A stretch of DNA of 64,000 nucleotides. Source: CBDFMG01 sp965221205 [NCBI: bacterium]. Lineage in GTDB: Bacteria; SM23-31. The translations under genes and the position numbers were made by a program. The stretch's first letter is position 1. Each line of letters opens with the position of its first letter. Of this stretch, positions 36,905 to 45,711 are shown one piece after another. Below the pieces are notes generated by a model that made no database searches, was not told the origin of the DNA, and worked only from the letters and a program-made list of their open reading frames with translations. The stretch lies in assembly GCA_965221205.1 (NCBI GenBank), contig OZ244870.1:186001-250000 (forward strand). The letters are read 5' to 3'.

Positions 36905-38362
36905 ATGGGCAGACGTACTTTCACACGGCGCGACTTTTTAAAAACAATGGGCGTCGGTGCAGCGGCACTAACTGTTCCCGGGGGTATTGGTGCCTGCGGG
37001 ACTATCAAAGACAGGCCAAACATCATACTATTCTATACCGATGATCAAGGCACATTGGACGTTAACACGTATGGCTCAAATGATTTGTACACTCCCCACA
37101 TGGACGCTTTGGCAAGGCGGGGAGTCCGCTTCACCCAAGCGTATGCTCATTCGGTCTGCTGTCCATCCCGGGCGTCATTGCTGACCGGACGCCATCCTCA
37201 GCGCGGCAATATTAATGGGTGGGCATCTGGTCACCCCGATATAAATCATCCCTTCGGCAAGGGTGCTAATATGTCTGTGGAGGAGGTAACCATTGCGGAA
37301 GTTCTCAAAGAAAACGGCTACCGTACCGCCCTATTCGGAAAATGGCATTTGGGTGCGACACCGGGCTATGGTCCCAACGAGCAGGGTTTTGACGAATTCT
37401 TTGGACACCTGTGCGGATTTATTGACAATTACACACACACCCGCTATATTTATGATGATGAGCAAGGAGAAGAAATCATCGAGCCGTTCCACAGTCTGTA
37501 CCGCAATAACACAGAAGTATTCGAAGACGGCAATTACTTTCCCGACTTGGTAGTCCGTGAATCCCACCGCTTCCTCGAGGAAAACAGGGATCGCCCTTTC
37601 TTTATGTATGTTCCGTTCAATGTACCTCATTATCCTGAACAGGCTGATCCCAAGTTTACTGAGATGTATAAGGATATGTCCCTGCCGCGCAGTTCGTACG
37701 CGGCAATGATTTCAACCACGGATGACAGAATGGGACAAATTTTAAATAAGGTTGATCAATTGAGTCTGCGGGATAATACGATGATCATCATGATGAGTGA
37801 TAATGGTCATTCAACTGAAGATTATCACAAGTCGGATGGACAACCGTACGGTGCATACGGAGGAGGAGGTAACACCGGGAAGTGGAGAGGTGCAAAAGGA
37901 AGCTTTTTAGAAGGTGGTATCCGAATGCCGGCTGTCATCAGCTTTCCAAAACTGATCGGTGAAGGTGAAGTACGCGATCAAGCGGTTCTTAACGCAGATT
38001 TTTTCCCAACTATTCTTGAATTATGTGATATCCCCCTGCCTGACAGAAAAATTGACGGCAAAAGCATGTGGCCGGTTATAAATTCCCCCAATGCTCCTTC
38101 AGGGCATAAGATTTTGCACTGGCAGTGGGGAAAAGGATGGGCAGTGCGGGAAGGTGACTGGAAACTGCTTGTTAATTGTAATGACACCACCGGGAAGTAT
38201 TCACCGCATCCGCAGCGACAAAGACAGATGGAGAGCCCGTTTTTGGCAAATCTTTCTGATGATCCGCCTGAATGGAATAATTTTGCCGCGGAACGCCCTG
38301 AGATCGTTGAACGGCTTACGCTTCTGCACAACGAGTGGGCAAGCAATGTGATGAAACGTTAA
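36905..38362 (+). CDS. Sulfatase (arylsulfatase A-like), Tat-exported lipoprotein
   Basis: 485 residues from ATG 36905, preceded by AGAGGAAG; longer readings upstream have no ribosome site. It has a twin-arginine signal (TFTRRDFLKTMG) and a lipobox-like GIGAC (Cys31). Metal-binding Asp46-Asp47 lie in YTDDQGT, and the sulfatase motif C-x-P-S-R is Cys85-Cys86-Pro-Ser-Arg, where Cys85 would become formylglycine. GKWHLG is also present. It probably desulfates a polysaccharide or small ester in the periplasm. No maturation enzyme is in this window. Intact, though set among decayed genes. Confidence 0.92.
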   Translation: MGRRTFTRRDFLKTMGVGAAALTVPGGIGACGTIKDRPNIILFYTDDQGTLDVNTYGSNDLYTPHMDALARRGVRFTQAYAHSVCCPSRASLLTGRHPQRGNINGWASGHPDINHPFGKGANMSVEEVTIAEVLKENGYRTALFGKWHLGATPGYGPNEQGFDEFFGHLCGFIDNYTHTRYIYDDEQGEEIIEPFHSLYRNNTEVFEDGNYFPDLVVRESHRFLEENRDRPFFMYVPFNVPHYPEQADPKFTEMYKDMSLPRSSYAAMISTTDDRMGQILNKVDQLSLRDNTMIIMMSDNGHSTEDYHKSDGQPYGAYGGGGNTGKWRGAKGSFLEGGIRMPAVISFPKLIGEGEVRDQAVLNADFFPTILELCDIPLPDRKIDGKSMWPVINSPNAPSGHKILHWQWGKGWAVREGDWKLLVNCNDTTGKYSPHPQRQRQMESPFLANLSDDPPEWNNFAAERPEIVERLTLLHNEWASNVMKR

Positions 38363-38414
38363 AAGACCTAAGATTCTGCATAATCTCCATTATCTTTTAC
38401 ACGTTATTTCTGCT

Positions 38415-39129
38415 TCATTTTTGCATTTTCCATCGAAGATATATTGTATCAAGCCAATTTTTTACTTCTGTTGGCGGTTTTCGCGGCTTATTATTAGTTA
38501 TAAAATTCCGAAAATTGAATTTATTATAGTTTTCAATACTATCTTTATAATTATTGATATAGGATTCAATAAGAGCAATTTCTTGACTTAAATCCCAATA
38601 TGTTTTTTCAATATCATTTATTCGAAAAGCTCTCATTGTAGTTGATTCAAAATATTTATGATTACGAAATACTTTAAATTGGTTTAAAGTATAAAAAATA
38701 AAACTATAACATACAATTACACCAAAAAGACTTTGCGGGTGTAATTTTAACTCCAACAAATTGCCTTTCAACATCTCAAAATAGCGCGGTTGGTATTCAA
38801 GATGAAAATACTTTAATAAACCTATAAAGTTCTTATTACTTTCTGGTTCGTTATTCTGTAACAAATAGGATGTTTCGTTATAGAGTCAGAAAGCATTTCG
38901 GTATAATGACTAAATTCTAATACTAAATTTAGGGAATTATATACATAAATAAAATTGTTTAAATCAAGGAATATTTTACTGAAATCACCCAAATTAATAG
39001 AGGAATCAAAAATGCAATCAATAAATTCCAAAAACCGATCTGACTTGAATCGACTAATATTGACTGCCATGTTGTTTTAACAGTATCTTGTACTTCAGAT
39101 AAAAATAATGTTTTTGGTAAATTTTCCAT
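38415..39129 (-). pseudogene. Hypothetical membrane protein, twice frameshifted
   Basis: From ATG 39129 the reading MENLPKTLFLSEVQDTVKTT leads to a membrane helix (GFWNLLIAFLIPLLIWVIS) and a stop. Shifted frames then continue with NNFIYVYNSLNLVLEF and, after a second shift near 38890, YNETSYLLQNNEPESNKNF, a second hydrophobic segment (FGVIVCYSFIFYTL), and an end at KWKMQK-like residues, stop 38415. Joined, it would be about 235 residues with two membrane spans. No family recognised. AT-rich, like the rest of this island. Confidence 0.5.
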
Positions 39130-39235
39130 GATTTGAAATTATAATATTTTACACAACTAGTCAAATTCAACTTCACCAATTCAATAGGTTTTCCTAACAT
39201 CTCTATGAGCTTTATATCCTTTTGGGTATTTTTTA

Positions 39236-39367
39236 TCATCCACTTATAAGAATACTCGTAGTTAATTTAATCCAACCTTTCTGTCGAAAAAATTCAATAA
39301 TTCGAATTACTGCCAACACAGTTCCGGTCAATGCTCCAATAATAGCAAATATTGTTGTCCAATTCAT
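39236..39367 (-). pseudogene. Small membrane protein fragment
   Basis: ATG 39367 after AAAAAGATAAGA. MNWTTIFAIIGALTGTVLAV forms a membrane helix, followed by IRIIEFFRQKGWIKLTTSIL and a TGA. The next frame continues DDKKYPKGYKAHRDVRKTY, which looks like the natural extension, so one frameshift is likely. Typical of small cassette-like hypothetical genes. Function unknown. Confidence 0.4.
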
Positions 39368-39914
39368 TCTTATCTTTTTATGAAATAGATTTACACGTAT
39401 TATCGATAAAAGAAACGACTATATAATATAAAACTTATAATTGTTATTAATTTAATGATATTTTTTAGAAAATGATCGATATAAATCAATATTAATAGAA
39501 AAATGTGGAATTATTTAAGCAATAATTAATAAATTATTTTTGAGGAAATATATTGAGAAATTTGTTCTATTTTCACAAAACTGAATCACTGATAAAAATC
39601 CTAATTATCTACACAAACTCCAATACCTCTTATAAGAATCTTCTGCATAACAAATCTTTGCATATCCCCTGCCCTCTTGTCCTCATAATCGCAACTCCCT
39701 CTTCCGGATTTTCAGATGTATCGTTCTTGAATTCTCGCCATATCGCTCCTCAAATAGTAAGACACTGACATACTATCAAACTTCAAATCTGAAGGACACC
39801 CTCCGATAACTCTTGACTCTCTTCCACACCGGAATTACATTGCGCCCATGTCCTCATGTAATGAGGAGTACGATTTTTCTAACGTGAAACGTGAAGTGTT
39901 ACAGCCGTTGGTAG
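39368..39914. other. AT-rich region without a supportable gene
   Basis: About 550 bp. One open reading (39553-39768, plus) lacks a ribosome site and protein-like composition. I see nothing else. Confidence 0.4.
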
Positions 39915-40196
39915 GTGATGCGTAATGAAAATTCGAAAACTAAAAACTGGATGGCAACCGGGTCACTGAATGTTGATAAGACGCTCTATCTGTTTTATAT
40001 GGCGGTAAAAAAAGACTATCAAACAAAAGGATACGGAGCCGCGCTTTGGGAAGAAACCATGCGAATTGCTCACAAGCACAATAAAGAATATATCCTTTTA
40101 GATGTTAACAATAAGAACGTCAATGCCTACAATTGGTATAAAAGATCGGATTTGACGAAATAGCATCTCAAGTCTGGATGCTGAAGAAATTATAGC
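39915..40196 (+). pseudogene. GNAT acetyltransferase fragment, frameshifted
   Basis: LYLFYMAVKKDYQTKGYGAALWEE carries the acetyl-CoA-binding Q/R-x-x-G-x-G/A pattern (here QTKGYGA) of GNAT enzymes, followed by YILLDVNNKNVNAYNWYK. One frame over, the expected ending IGFDEIASQVWMLKKL runs to a stop at about 40196, so one base was gained or lost near 40145. The N-terminal strands are missing. Substrate unknown. Confidence 0.65.
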
Positions 40197-40383
40197 GTGA
40201 TAAACATAAAAATGCATTGACAACCGCAATAACGTGTAGCAGTTATTGATGGTGTGTTTGGATGAATATTATTTTGACAGCTTGCGGTTATTGCAGGATC
40301 GGTGCGATAAAAATGGCAGTTTTAAGTGTTGATATTTCTGTATTGTGAGGATATTTCAATTCATTAAATTGAAGGGTCGAATT

Positions 40384-40617
40384 ATGAAAAGATACAGAGT
40401 TGATCTGGATAGAGTCATTGCGCAAAATGGAGAAGCTGTTTTTGTTGATTCGGAACAAAATTTTGAGGTGGGTGATCGCGCAACCTTTAAACCGCCGTAT
40501 AAGTATACGGTAGAAGGTCCAATAGGCCGAAACGATGTTTCAGCAGACCCGGGAAATGTATTTGACGGTGAAGTACCGATTACCGGGAAAATAGCAGCTA
40601 TAGTTTTTAAGCAGTAA
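40384..40617 (+). CDS. Small hypothetical protein
   Basis: 77 residues from ATG 40384 (MKRYRVDLDRVIAQNGEAVF), with AAGGG 7 bases upstream. A longer reading from 40345 is less likely. Predicted beta-rich, with GDRATFKPPYKYTVEGPIG in the centre; no export signal or membrane segment. No family recognised. It looks intact and translated. Confidence 0.5.
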   Translation: MKRYRVDLDRVIAQNGEAVFVDSEQNFEVGDRATFKPPYKYTVEGPIGRNDVSADPGNVFDGEVPITGKIAAIVFKQ

Positions 40618-40664
40618 CAGAGGCATAGTTTTTATTGGATTGATAAGAAAAGCCCATGTTTACA

Positions 40665-40863
40665 TTACTCAATAATCATTTTAACTCCAGCATATTGCAC
40701 ACTATTTTTGGTATTTGGATTATCTCTTAACCAACTTTTCTTAAATTTATTCCACGCCCCAAATGCTGAACCTGCTCTAATGGACATTTTTGGACATTTT
40801 AAATATCTCAGGATTCTTATCAAGTGTATAGTAGATAATATATTCATTTAATTGTTGACTCAT
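40665..40863 (-). pseudogene. Hypothetical protein fragment, frameshifted
   Basis: ATG 40863 gives MSQQLNEYIIYYTLDKNPEI then a stop after FKMSKNVH. A second frame supplies FGAWNKFKKSWLRDNPNTKN and ends KMIIE at 40665. Both parts look protein-like and join across a short direct repeat (TGGACATTTT twice, on the plus strand near 40781-40800). No family recognised. Confidence 0.35.
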
Positions 40864-40997
40864 TATTTCTAATATTTTAATTGATTAGTATCAAAAATGA
40901 GCACACTGTTCCTAATTTTACCATTTCCTATCACAAATATTTATTACCTACTGGTACATTACAAGAATTAATCATCTATAACAAATTTTGATACTAA

Positions 40998-41505
40998 TTA
41001 ACCCATTTTCCATTCAAAACCTAAACTCTTTCTGTATAATGAAAGTTGTCCTATATGGTATGATTCATGCATTTGCAAAAAACCGAATGCATTAGCAATA
41101 TTATTTTCCTTGTTTGGAAACCACATCGGAGCTTCAGCATCGAGGTCTTCACCTGTTAGTTTTGGAAGATGATTCATCATTAACTTTGTTTGTTCACTCC
41201 ATTTCCCTATTAAAACGCTTAATTTTAGATACGTCTTTTCCGGGTCATAGGATTGATCTTTTCCACCACTGTATTCCGGATGTCCAAAATCTTCTTTAGC
41301 TCCTGCTAATGAAGCAATATAATTTCTTGATCCAACAATATGTTCGACTATCCAATTGAATGTGATTGAATGTGTTAGTACAACCATCCAAAACAATTGT
41401 GGCTTGTTCATCGGTTATATCTTGAGTAACATTATTAAACATCATATTATTAAATTCTAAAGCTGATACTACGGATTTTATCTTTTCATTCATAAATTTA
41501 TCCAT
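40998..41505 (-). pseudogene. DinB-superfamily protein broken by a 10-bp tandem duplication
   Basis: From ATG 41505 the first frame reads MDKFMNEKIKSVVSALEFNN to TNTFNHIQ. The second, from about 41370, reads FNWIVEHIVGSRNYIAS and on to LQMHESYHIGQLSLYRKSLG, with the conserved His residues of DinB-like four-helix metal proteins. Removing one copy of the duplicated ATTGAATGTG (41355-41364/41365-41374) joins them exactly as CTNTFNWIVEH, about 166 residues. DinB-like proteins include thiol transferases and damage-induced proteins; the role here is unknown. Confidence 0.75.
41355..41374. repeat. Perfect 10-bp tandem duplication inside the DinB-like gene
   Basis: ATTGAATGTG occurs twice in direct succession. 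Deleting one unit restores a single open frame, so the duplication is the inactivating event. Confidence 0.9.
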
Positions 41506-41946
41506 AATTTATCCATTTTAAAAATGGGATTGCAAGTAGTGTTAGAAAAGTAAGTTACTTTCTCTTCAATACTACCTAAAAGGAAGAAATATCAAAAATT
41601 CTAAATTTGCCACATCTCCACAAACGTCGTCCAAAATTTCATTTTTTTCAAGATATCACTTTTCACTAGTAAGATTGTCGTTATTATAACTACAACATAC
41701 CTTTCTACCTCTCCCGATACAATATTTTTTATCTCTGATTTCCCTCGGCTGGTTGTAATGGCTACTTTTTTTAGCTACACCTATTACGACATCTTCGTAC
41801 TCTCGTTATTTCATTCTGCAGTGAAAAAATCCATCATCAATATAACTTCGCATTAATCGCCTGTATATTATATTAAGTTGAGGGTGAGGAATAGTGATAT
41901 CGTGCGGTTGTACATAATGCCGCAGATGCAGATACATGTATAATCC
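41506..41946. other. AT-rich region without a supportable gene
   Basis: About 440 bp between the DinB-like pseudogene and the solo IS end. No protein-like reading or RNA feature recognised. Confidence 0.4.
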
Positions 41947-42069
41947 TGACCTGCCCCTAATGTTTGGGCCATTATTTAAGTTAGTCAATTCATCGATATA
42001 TTCATTGTTGTATTATCCATTGGCCTTGAGACCGAATCCGGTGGTATAACGGCCTCGGGGGCGGGTGGC
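41947..42069 (-). mobile_element. Solo 123-bp end of the IS407-like element
   Basis: Identical over its whole length to 34881-35003, the left end of the complete IS, including the terminal TGACCTGCCCC and the last codons of orfB. The remaining 1156 bp are missing, and the methylase pseudogene begins abruptly at 42070. Identity implies a recent event, either a deletion inside a second copy or recombination. Confidence 0.92.
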
Positions 42070-43499
42070 GTGTATTGTACAGTTTTCTACAAGGAACTGA
42101 CGTACATTAACATACTGTTGAGCCTCTCCAAAAAGAAGACCTTCAGGAACTACAACTCCTATGCGACCGCTATCCGCACAAGCATCAATTATGTGTTTTA
42201 GAAAAACGGGGTTGGCATCTTTCGTATCAAGCCCGTAAAAGATTGCATAGTCAGTGTCTTGTGAAAATGGAAAGTTAGTAAGTACCACGTTGTATCCCCC
42301 GTTTACAGGTCTTTGCAAAGCGTCTTCTTTGGTTATGTTTGTATGCCCATCACCCGCTATGATCATATTCATTTTGGCAATGCGAGCCGTGCTAGTAAGT
42401 TTCCGACCATAAATAGTCTTATTCTCAAGAAGGTCACGAGTGATTTGAGTGATTCTTACCTTTTGGGCAATATGCTTAAAAGCCTCAATTAAAAAACCCC
42501 CCCTGTTCCGCAACAAGGGTCATAAACCGTTTCTCCGTAAGACGGATCTATAAGTTCTACAACCAACTTGACGATGTGTCGTGGAGTAAAGTACTCACCA
42601 AGATCGTTGCCAACAGTTATAGAGTTTTTCAAAAAATACTCAAAAGCATCTCCCTTTACATCTGATTCAACGTTAAGCAGAGAAAGTTCTGATAGTCTAT
42701 TTACGATCGAATGCAACGTAGAAGCGTTGACAATTTTAAGGCGTGGCTGAAAAACTTCTCCACTATGATTATAAGAATTCACAAGTCGCGGAAGAACTGA
42801 GTCGTTTAAATAATCCAACATCTCTTCAGGTGGTTTTGACGCAAAAGACTCCCAGCAATGTCGTGCTTCTAAATGTCTTGATTCCCCTTCAGCCTCTCTC
42901 TTTTCCTCGATCTCGCTTATTAACTTAAGAAACAGAAGATTTGAAAATTCGCTAAACCGTTCTATCCCCTCCATTAAACCTTCTTTTCGAAGCAAATCGT
43001 TTGCCTCGGCAAATATAGCGATAAGTTCCTTCTTGGTTTTATGTGCTTTAGTTGGGATAACAAGATTCGGTCCATCATTAGCAAAACGCAATAGCAATTC
43101 CGGTGGGAGCAACTCTACGACGGGCTCATCATCAAGCAACAGTGGATCAGAAGACCTCCGGTCGAATAATTCACACAAAGTGCCATCGTGCACGAAGACA
43201 ATGTTAATGTCTAAAGGCTCAGCGTATTTCTTAATGGCGTCGCTGATTGCTTGGGCAAGTGTGTATCCAGGACGCTTGGCTTCAATGACCGCTATAGGAC
43301 GATCCGTTCCCGATTCGTAAAGAAGATAATCTGGGTCTTTGCCCCCTAGTAAATCAGATTGAGCTTCAGTCTTGACACGTTCGGTAAAGACGTTGCAGTC
43401 AGGTGAAAGTTCGTTGGTTTCCCAGCCCAAATTCGTGAGTATGTTGTCAATTATCTTTCGCGTTGCGAATTCTTTTAGACGGGAAAGTCATGTACTCAT
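42070..43499 (-). pseudogene. Type I-like N6-adenine methylase (HsdM) with N-terminal nuclease-like domain, broken
   Basis: The N-terminal part has an HsdR_N/PD-(D/E)xK-like segment (DYLLYESG, then IAVIEAKRPGYTLAQAISDA). A helical HsdM domain follows, then methylase motif I YDPCCGTGG and motif IV TNFPF. Three lesions: TGA at codon 4 (MST-stop, then LSRLKEFATRKIIDN in frame), a frameshift at a G7-T6 run near 42497, and truncation at 42070, where the IS end replaces the C-terminus. A TTG at 43430 could restart translation, but the product would lack its end. No specificity subunit is in the window. Confidence 0.85.
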
Positions 43500-43500
43500 T

Positions 43501-43640
43501 TTATTCCACCAATCTCTCATAAGGGAGATGCTTGCCGTCAAGATTCTCAACAACATCCCTCATCTGTTCGATAGTATCGGAAGGTCTGTCATTATGCCTT
43601 CCCGAAAACTCATTTACATACCGTTTGTTATTACAAAGTC
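43501..43640 (-). pseudogene. Short transposase-like C-terminal fragment
   Basis: An open stretch ending at TAA 43501 reads RYVNEFSGRHNDRPSDTIEQ, then MRDVVENLDGKHLPYERLVE. This EF-GRHN-DT-EQM-GK-L-Y-L pattern recalls the end of ISXO2-like (IS1595-type) transposases. The rest of the gene is absent. The call is by recalled pattern only. Confidence 0.4.
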
Positions 43641-43897
43641 CACAAGTTTTTTAAGTAAAATTCAGGTTTTTCTTTGAAAATTCTGGGTAAATAAGTATAT
43701 AATTCCCAACGTATTAAACCAATAGAGAAGAAAAGCGAATACAACAACTGCAGAAACAATTGAGTTGCGGCGTACAGCATGGAATGATTCATCATTCCGG
43801 TTTCGTTTTCCGATGTGTACTTTAAAAAGATGATTCCAGCTAGAAGTAAAATGATGAAGAAACTTGAAACTAATGAGAACAGGGCGGATGTCGACAT
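43631..43897 (-). CDS. Small membrane protein
   Basis: 88 residues from ATG 43897, with GAGGAAA about 8 bases upstream; a longer reading to 43969 is possible. It has two membrane helices (LFSLVSSFFIILLLAGIIFL; a second around LFLQLLYSLFFSIGLI) and a basic C-terminus. No family recognised. It may be intact. Confidence 0.45.
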   Translation of the reverse strand: MSTSALFSLVSSFFIILLLAGIIFLKYTSENETGMMNHSMLYAATQLFLQLLYSLFFSIGLIRWELYTYLPRIFKEKPEFYLKNLWTL

Positions 43898-44129
43898 ACG
43901 ATACGTTTCCTCGTAATGTGCTATCGTTGTGAGACGTGCTAAAGTAACAATTCCATTGACAAATGACAATTTATTTTTTATTTTTTGTTATCGGTGCGCC
44001 TAAATTTAGTGCCTTGAAGTGCTGTAAAAATTCCAGCACTGTATTATATTTATCTAGAATTGTTAGCATCGTCTCCCACCGGTATCTTTTCACATTTACC
44101 GTTGATTCGTATTAATCATTAAGGATTAT

Positions 44130-45572
44130 ATGGATTTTTTCGACCAACTTATAGCATCCGCTGCAAGTAACTTCTGGAGTGTGTTTTGGTGGTTGGGTCA
44201 GATTCCTATTCCCGGACCGATTTTCATGCTCCTTGGGACCGGCATTATTCTCACCTTTTCCACAACGGGAGTTCAATTCCGCAAACTTTTTACCGGATTC
44301 CGACTTGTATCCAAGGGGGCGCTGCGAAAGGACCATTCCGAGAGTGATGCCGGTGATATATCACCGTTTCAGGCATTGATGACATCGCTCGCTGCTACTG
44401 TCGGCAACGGAAATATTGCCGGTGTTGCTACGGCAATTGCATCAGGGGGGCCAGGTGCGCTGTTCTGGATGTGGATTACAGCGCTATTCGGCATGGCAAC
44501 CAAATATTCAGAGGCAGTCCTTGCTATCCATTTTAGAACAACCGCCAAAGACGGTTCCATGTCAGGCGGCCCAATGCATTATATCCGGAAGGGGCTGTCA
44601 TCAATTCCTCATTTGAAACATATTGCTGCCCCCTTAGCCGGAGCATTCGCACTGCTTGGCGCCTGGTCTGCGCTTGTCGGAACAGGCAATATGATGCAGT
44701 CGAACTCTATGGCACTTGCCTTTAACAAGCAGATGGGTATCCCATTCTGGCTGACCGGGATTGTTGTTACGGTTTTGACCACACTTGTTATTATCGGAGG
44801 TATTAAGCGGATCGGAAAAACCGCTGAGTTTCTCGTTCCGACAATGGTTTTTCTCTATATTTTTACTGCACTGTATATCATTATCATCCATATTGCGGAA
44901 ATTCCGGCTGCATTCGCTTTAATTATCGAGAGTGCGTTTTCACCTCAGGCAGCTATCGGAGGCTTTGCCGGTCATACCGTGCGGCAGGCATTACAATACG
45001 GCGTTAGACGGGGGCTTTTGTCGAATGAATCGGGGCTTGGAAGTGCTCCGATTGCGCATGCTGCGTCGAAGGCTCGAAATCCGGTACGGCAAGGGATCAT
45101 TGCAATGATGGGTACCTTTATCGATACCATTGTAGTTTGTACGATGACCGGGCTCATTATTATCATGACTGGCGCGTACTTGGTTCCTGATCCGTCTCTT
45201 CAAGGTGCGACACTGACGAGTACCGCACTGACGACGCATGCATTCAGTATCGATATTCCGGTTGTCGGGGGAACAATCGTAGCATTTTCTTCTGCACTAT
45301 TCGGCTGTTCGACACTTTTGGGGTGGTACTATTATGGTGAGCGGTGTTTTGAGTATCTATTTGGCTTAAAAACAATACGTTATTACAAAACTGTTTATGT
45401 TATTTTAACGTTTGTAGGAAGTATGCTTCAAGGCGAACATCTTCAGATTGTATGGAATATCGGGGACCTGGTAAACGGACTGATGGCCGTTCCGAATCTA
45501 TTGGGGCTGATTTGCTTAAGCAGTTTTGTATATAAAATCACAACTGAATATATCAAAGAAAATAAAATATAA
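44130..45572 (+). CDS. Alanine/glycine:cation symporter (AGCS family), copy 1
   Basis: 480 residues, about 11 membrane helices. The family signature is clear: GNGNIAGVATAIASGGPGAL, FWMWITALFGMATKYSEAVL, then GGIKRIGKTAEFLVP and GLGSAPIAHAASKA. It imports alanine or glycine with Na+ (or H+). An AAGGA site precedes the ATG. Tandem with a close paralogue 139 bp downstream. A conserved 69-bp block near 45065 is almost identical between the two and suggests gene conversion. Confidence 0.93.
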   Translation: MDFFDQLIASAASNFWSVFWWLGQIPIPGPIFMLLGTGIILTFSTTGVQFRKLFTGFRLVSKGALRKDHSESDAGDISPFQALMTSLAATVGNGNIAGVATAIASGGPGALFWMWITALFGMATKYSEAVLAIHFRTTAKDGSMSGGPMHYIRKGLSSIPHLKHIAAPLAGAFALLGAWSALVGTGNMMQSNSMALAFNKQMGIPFWLTGIVVTVLTTLVIIGGIKRIGKTAEFLVPTMVFLYIFTALYIIIIHIAEIPAAFALIIESAFSPQAAIGGFAGHTVRQALQYGVRRGLLSNESGLGSAPIAHAASKARNPVRQGIIAMMGTFIDTIVVCTMTGLIIIMTGAYLVPDPSLQGATLTSTALTTHAFSIDIPVVGGTIVAFSSALFGCSTLLGWYYYGERCFEYLFGLKTIRYYKTVYVILTFVGSMLQGEHLQIVWNIGDLVNGLMAVPNLLGLICLSSFVYKITTEYIKENKI

Positions 45573-45711
45573 TAAGATCGTCTCTATATTGAGGACGAAT
45601 ATGCGAAGTACGTTTACTAATGGTATGTTTATGATCAAAAAATGTGAGGTTCATACACGATATGAACGGTCAGAAACTGCCGTGAATATAACAAGAAGGA
45701 TTGGATAGCTT

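Noticed and set aside
39553-39768. 71-residue plus-strand reading between decayed genes.
   Set aside because: No ribosome site, no family similarity, and the peptide does not look like a folded or membrane protein.
40205-40300. Inverted repeats CAATAAC/GTTATTG and CGGTTATTGC upstream of the small gene at 40384, considered as a recombination site or operator.
   Set aside because: The arms are short, AT-rich and not placed like a known site. No second copy exists in the window.
41806-41988. 60-residue minus-strand reading running into the solo IS end.
   Set aside because: Part of it is IS-end sequence read in a non-coding frame.
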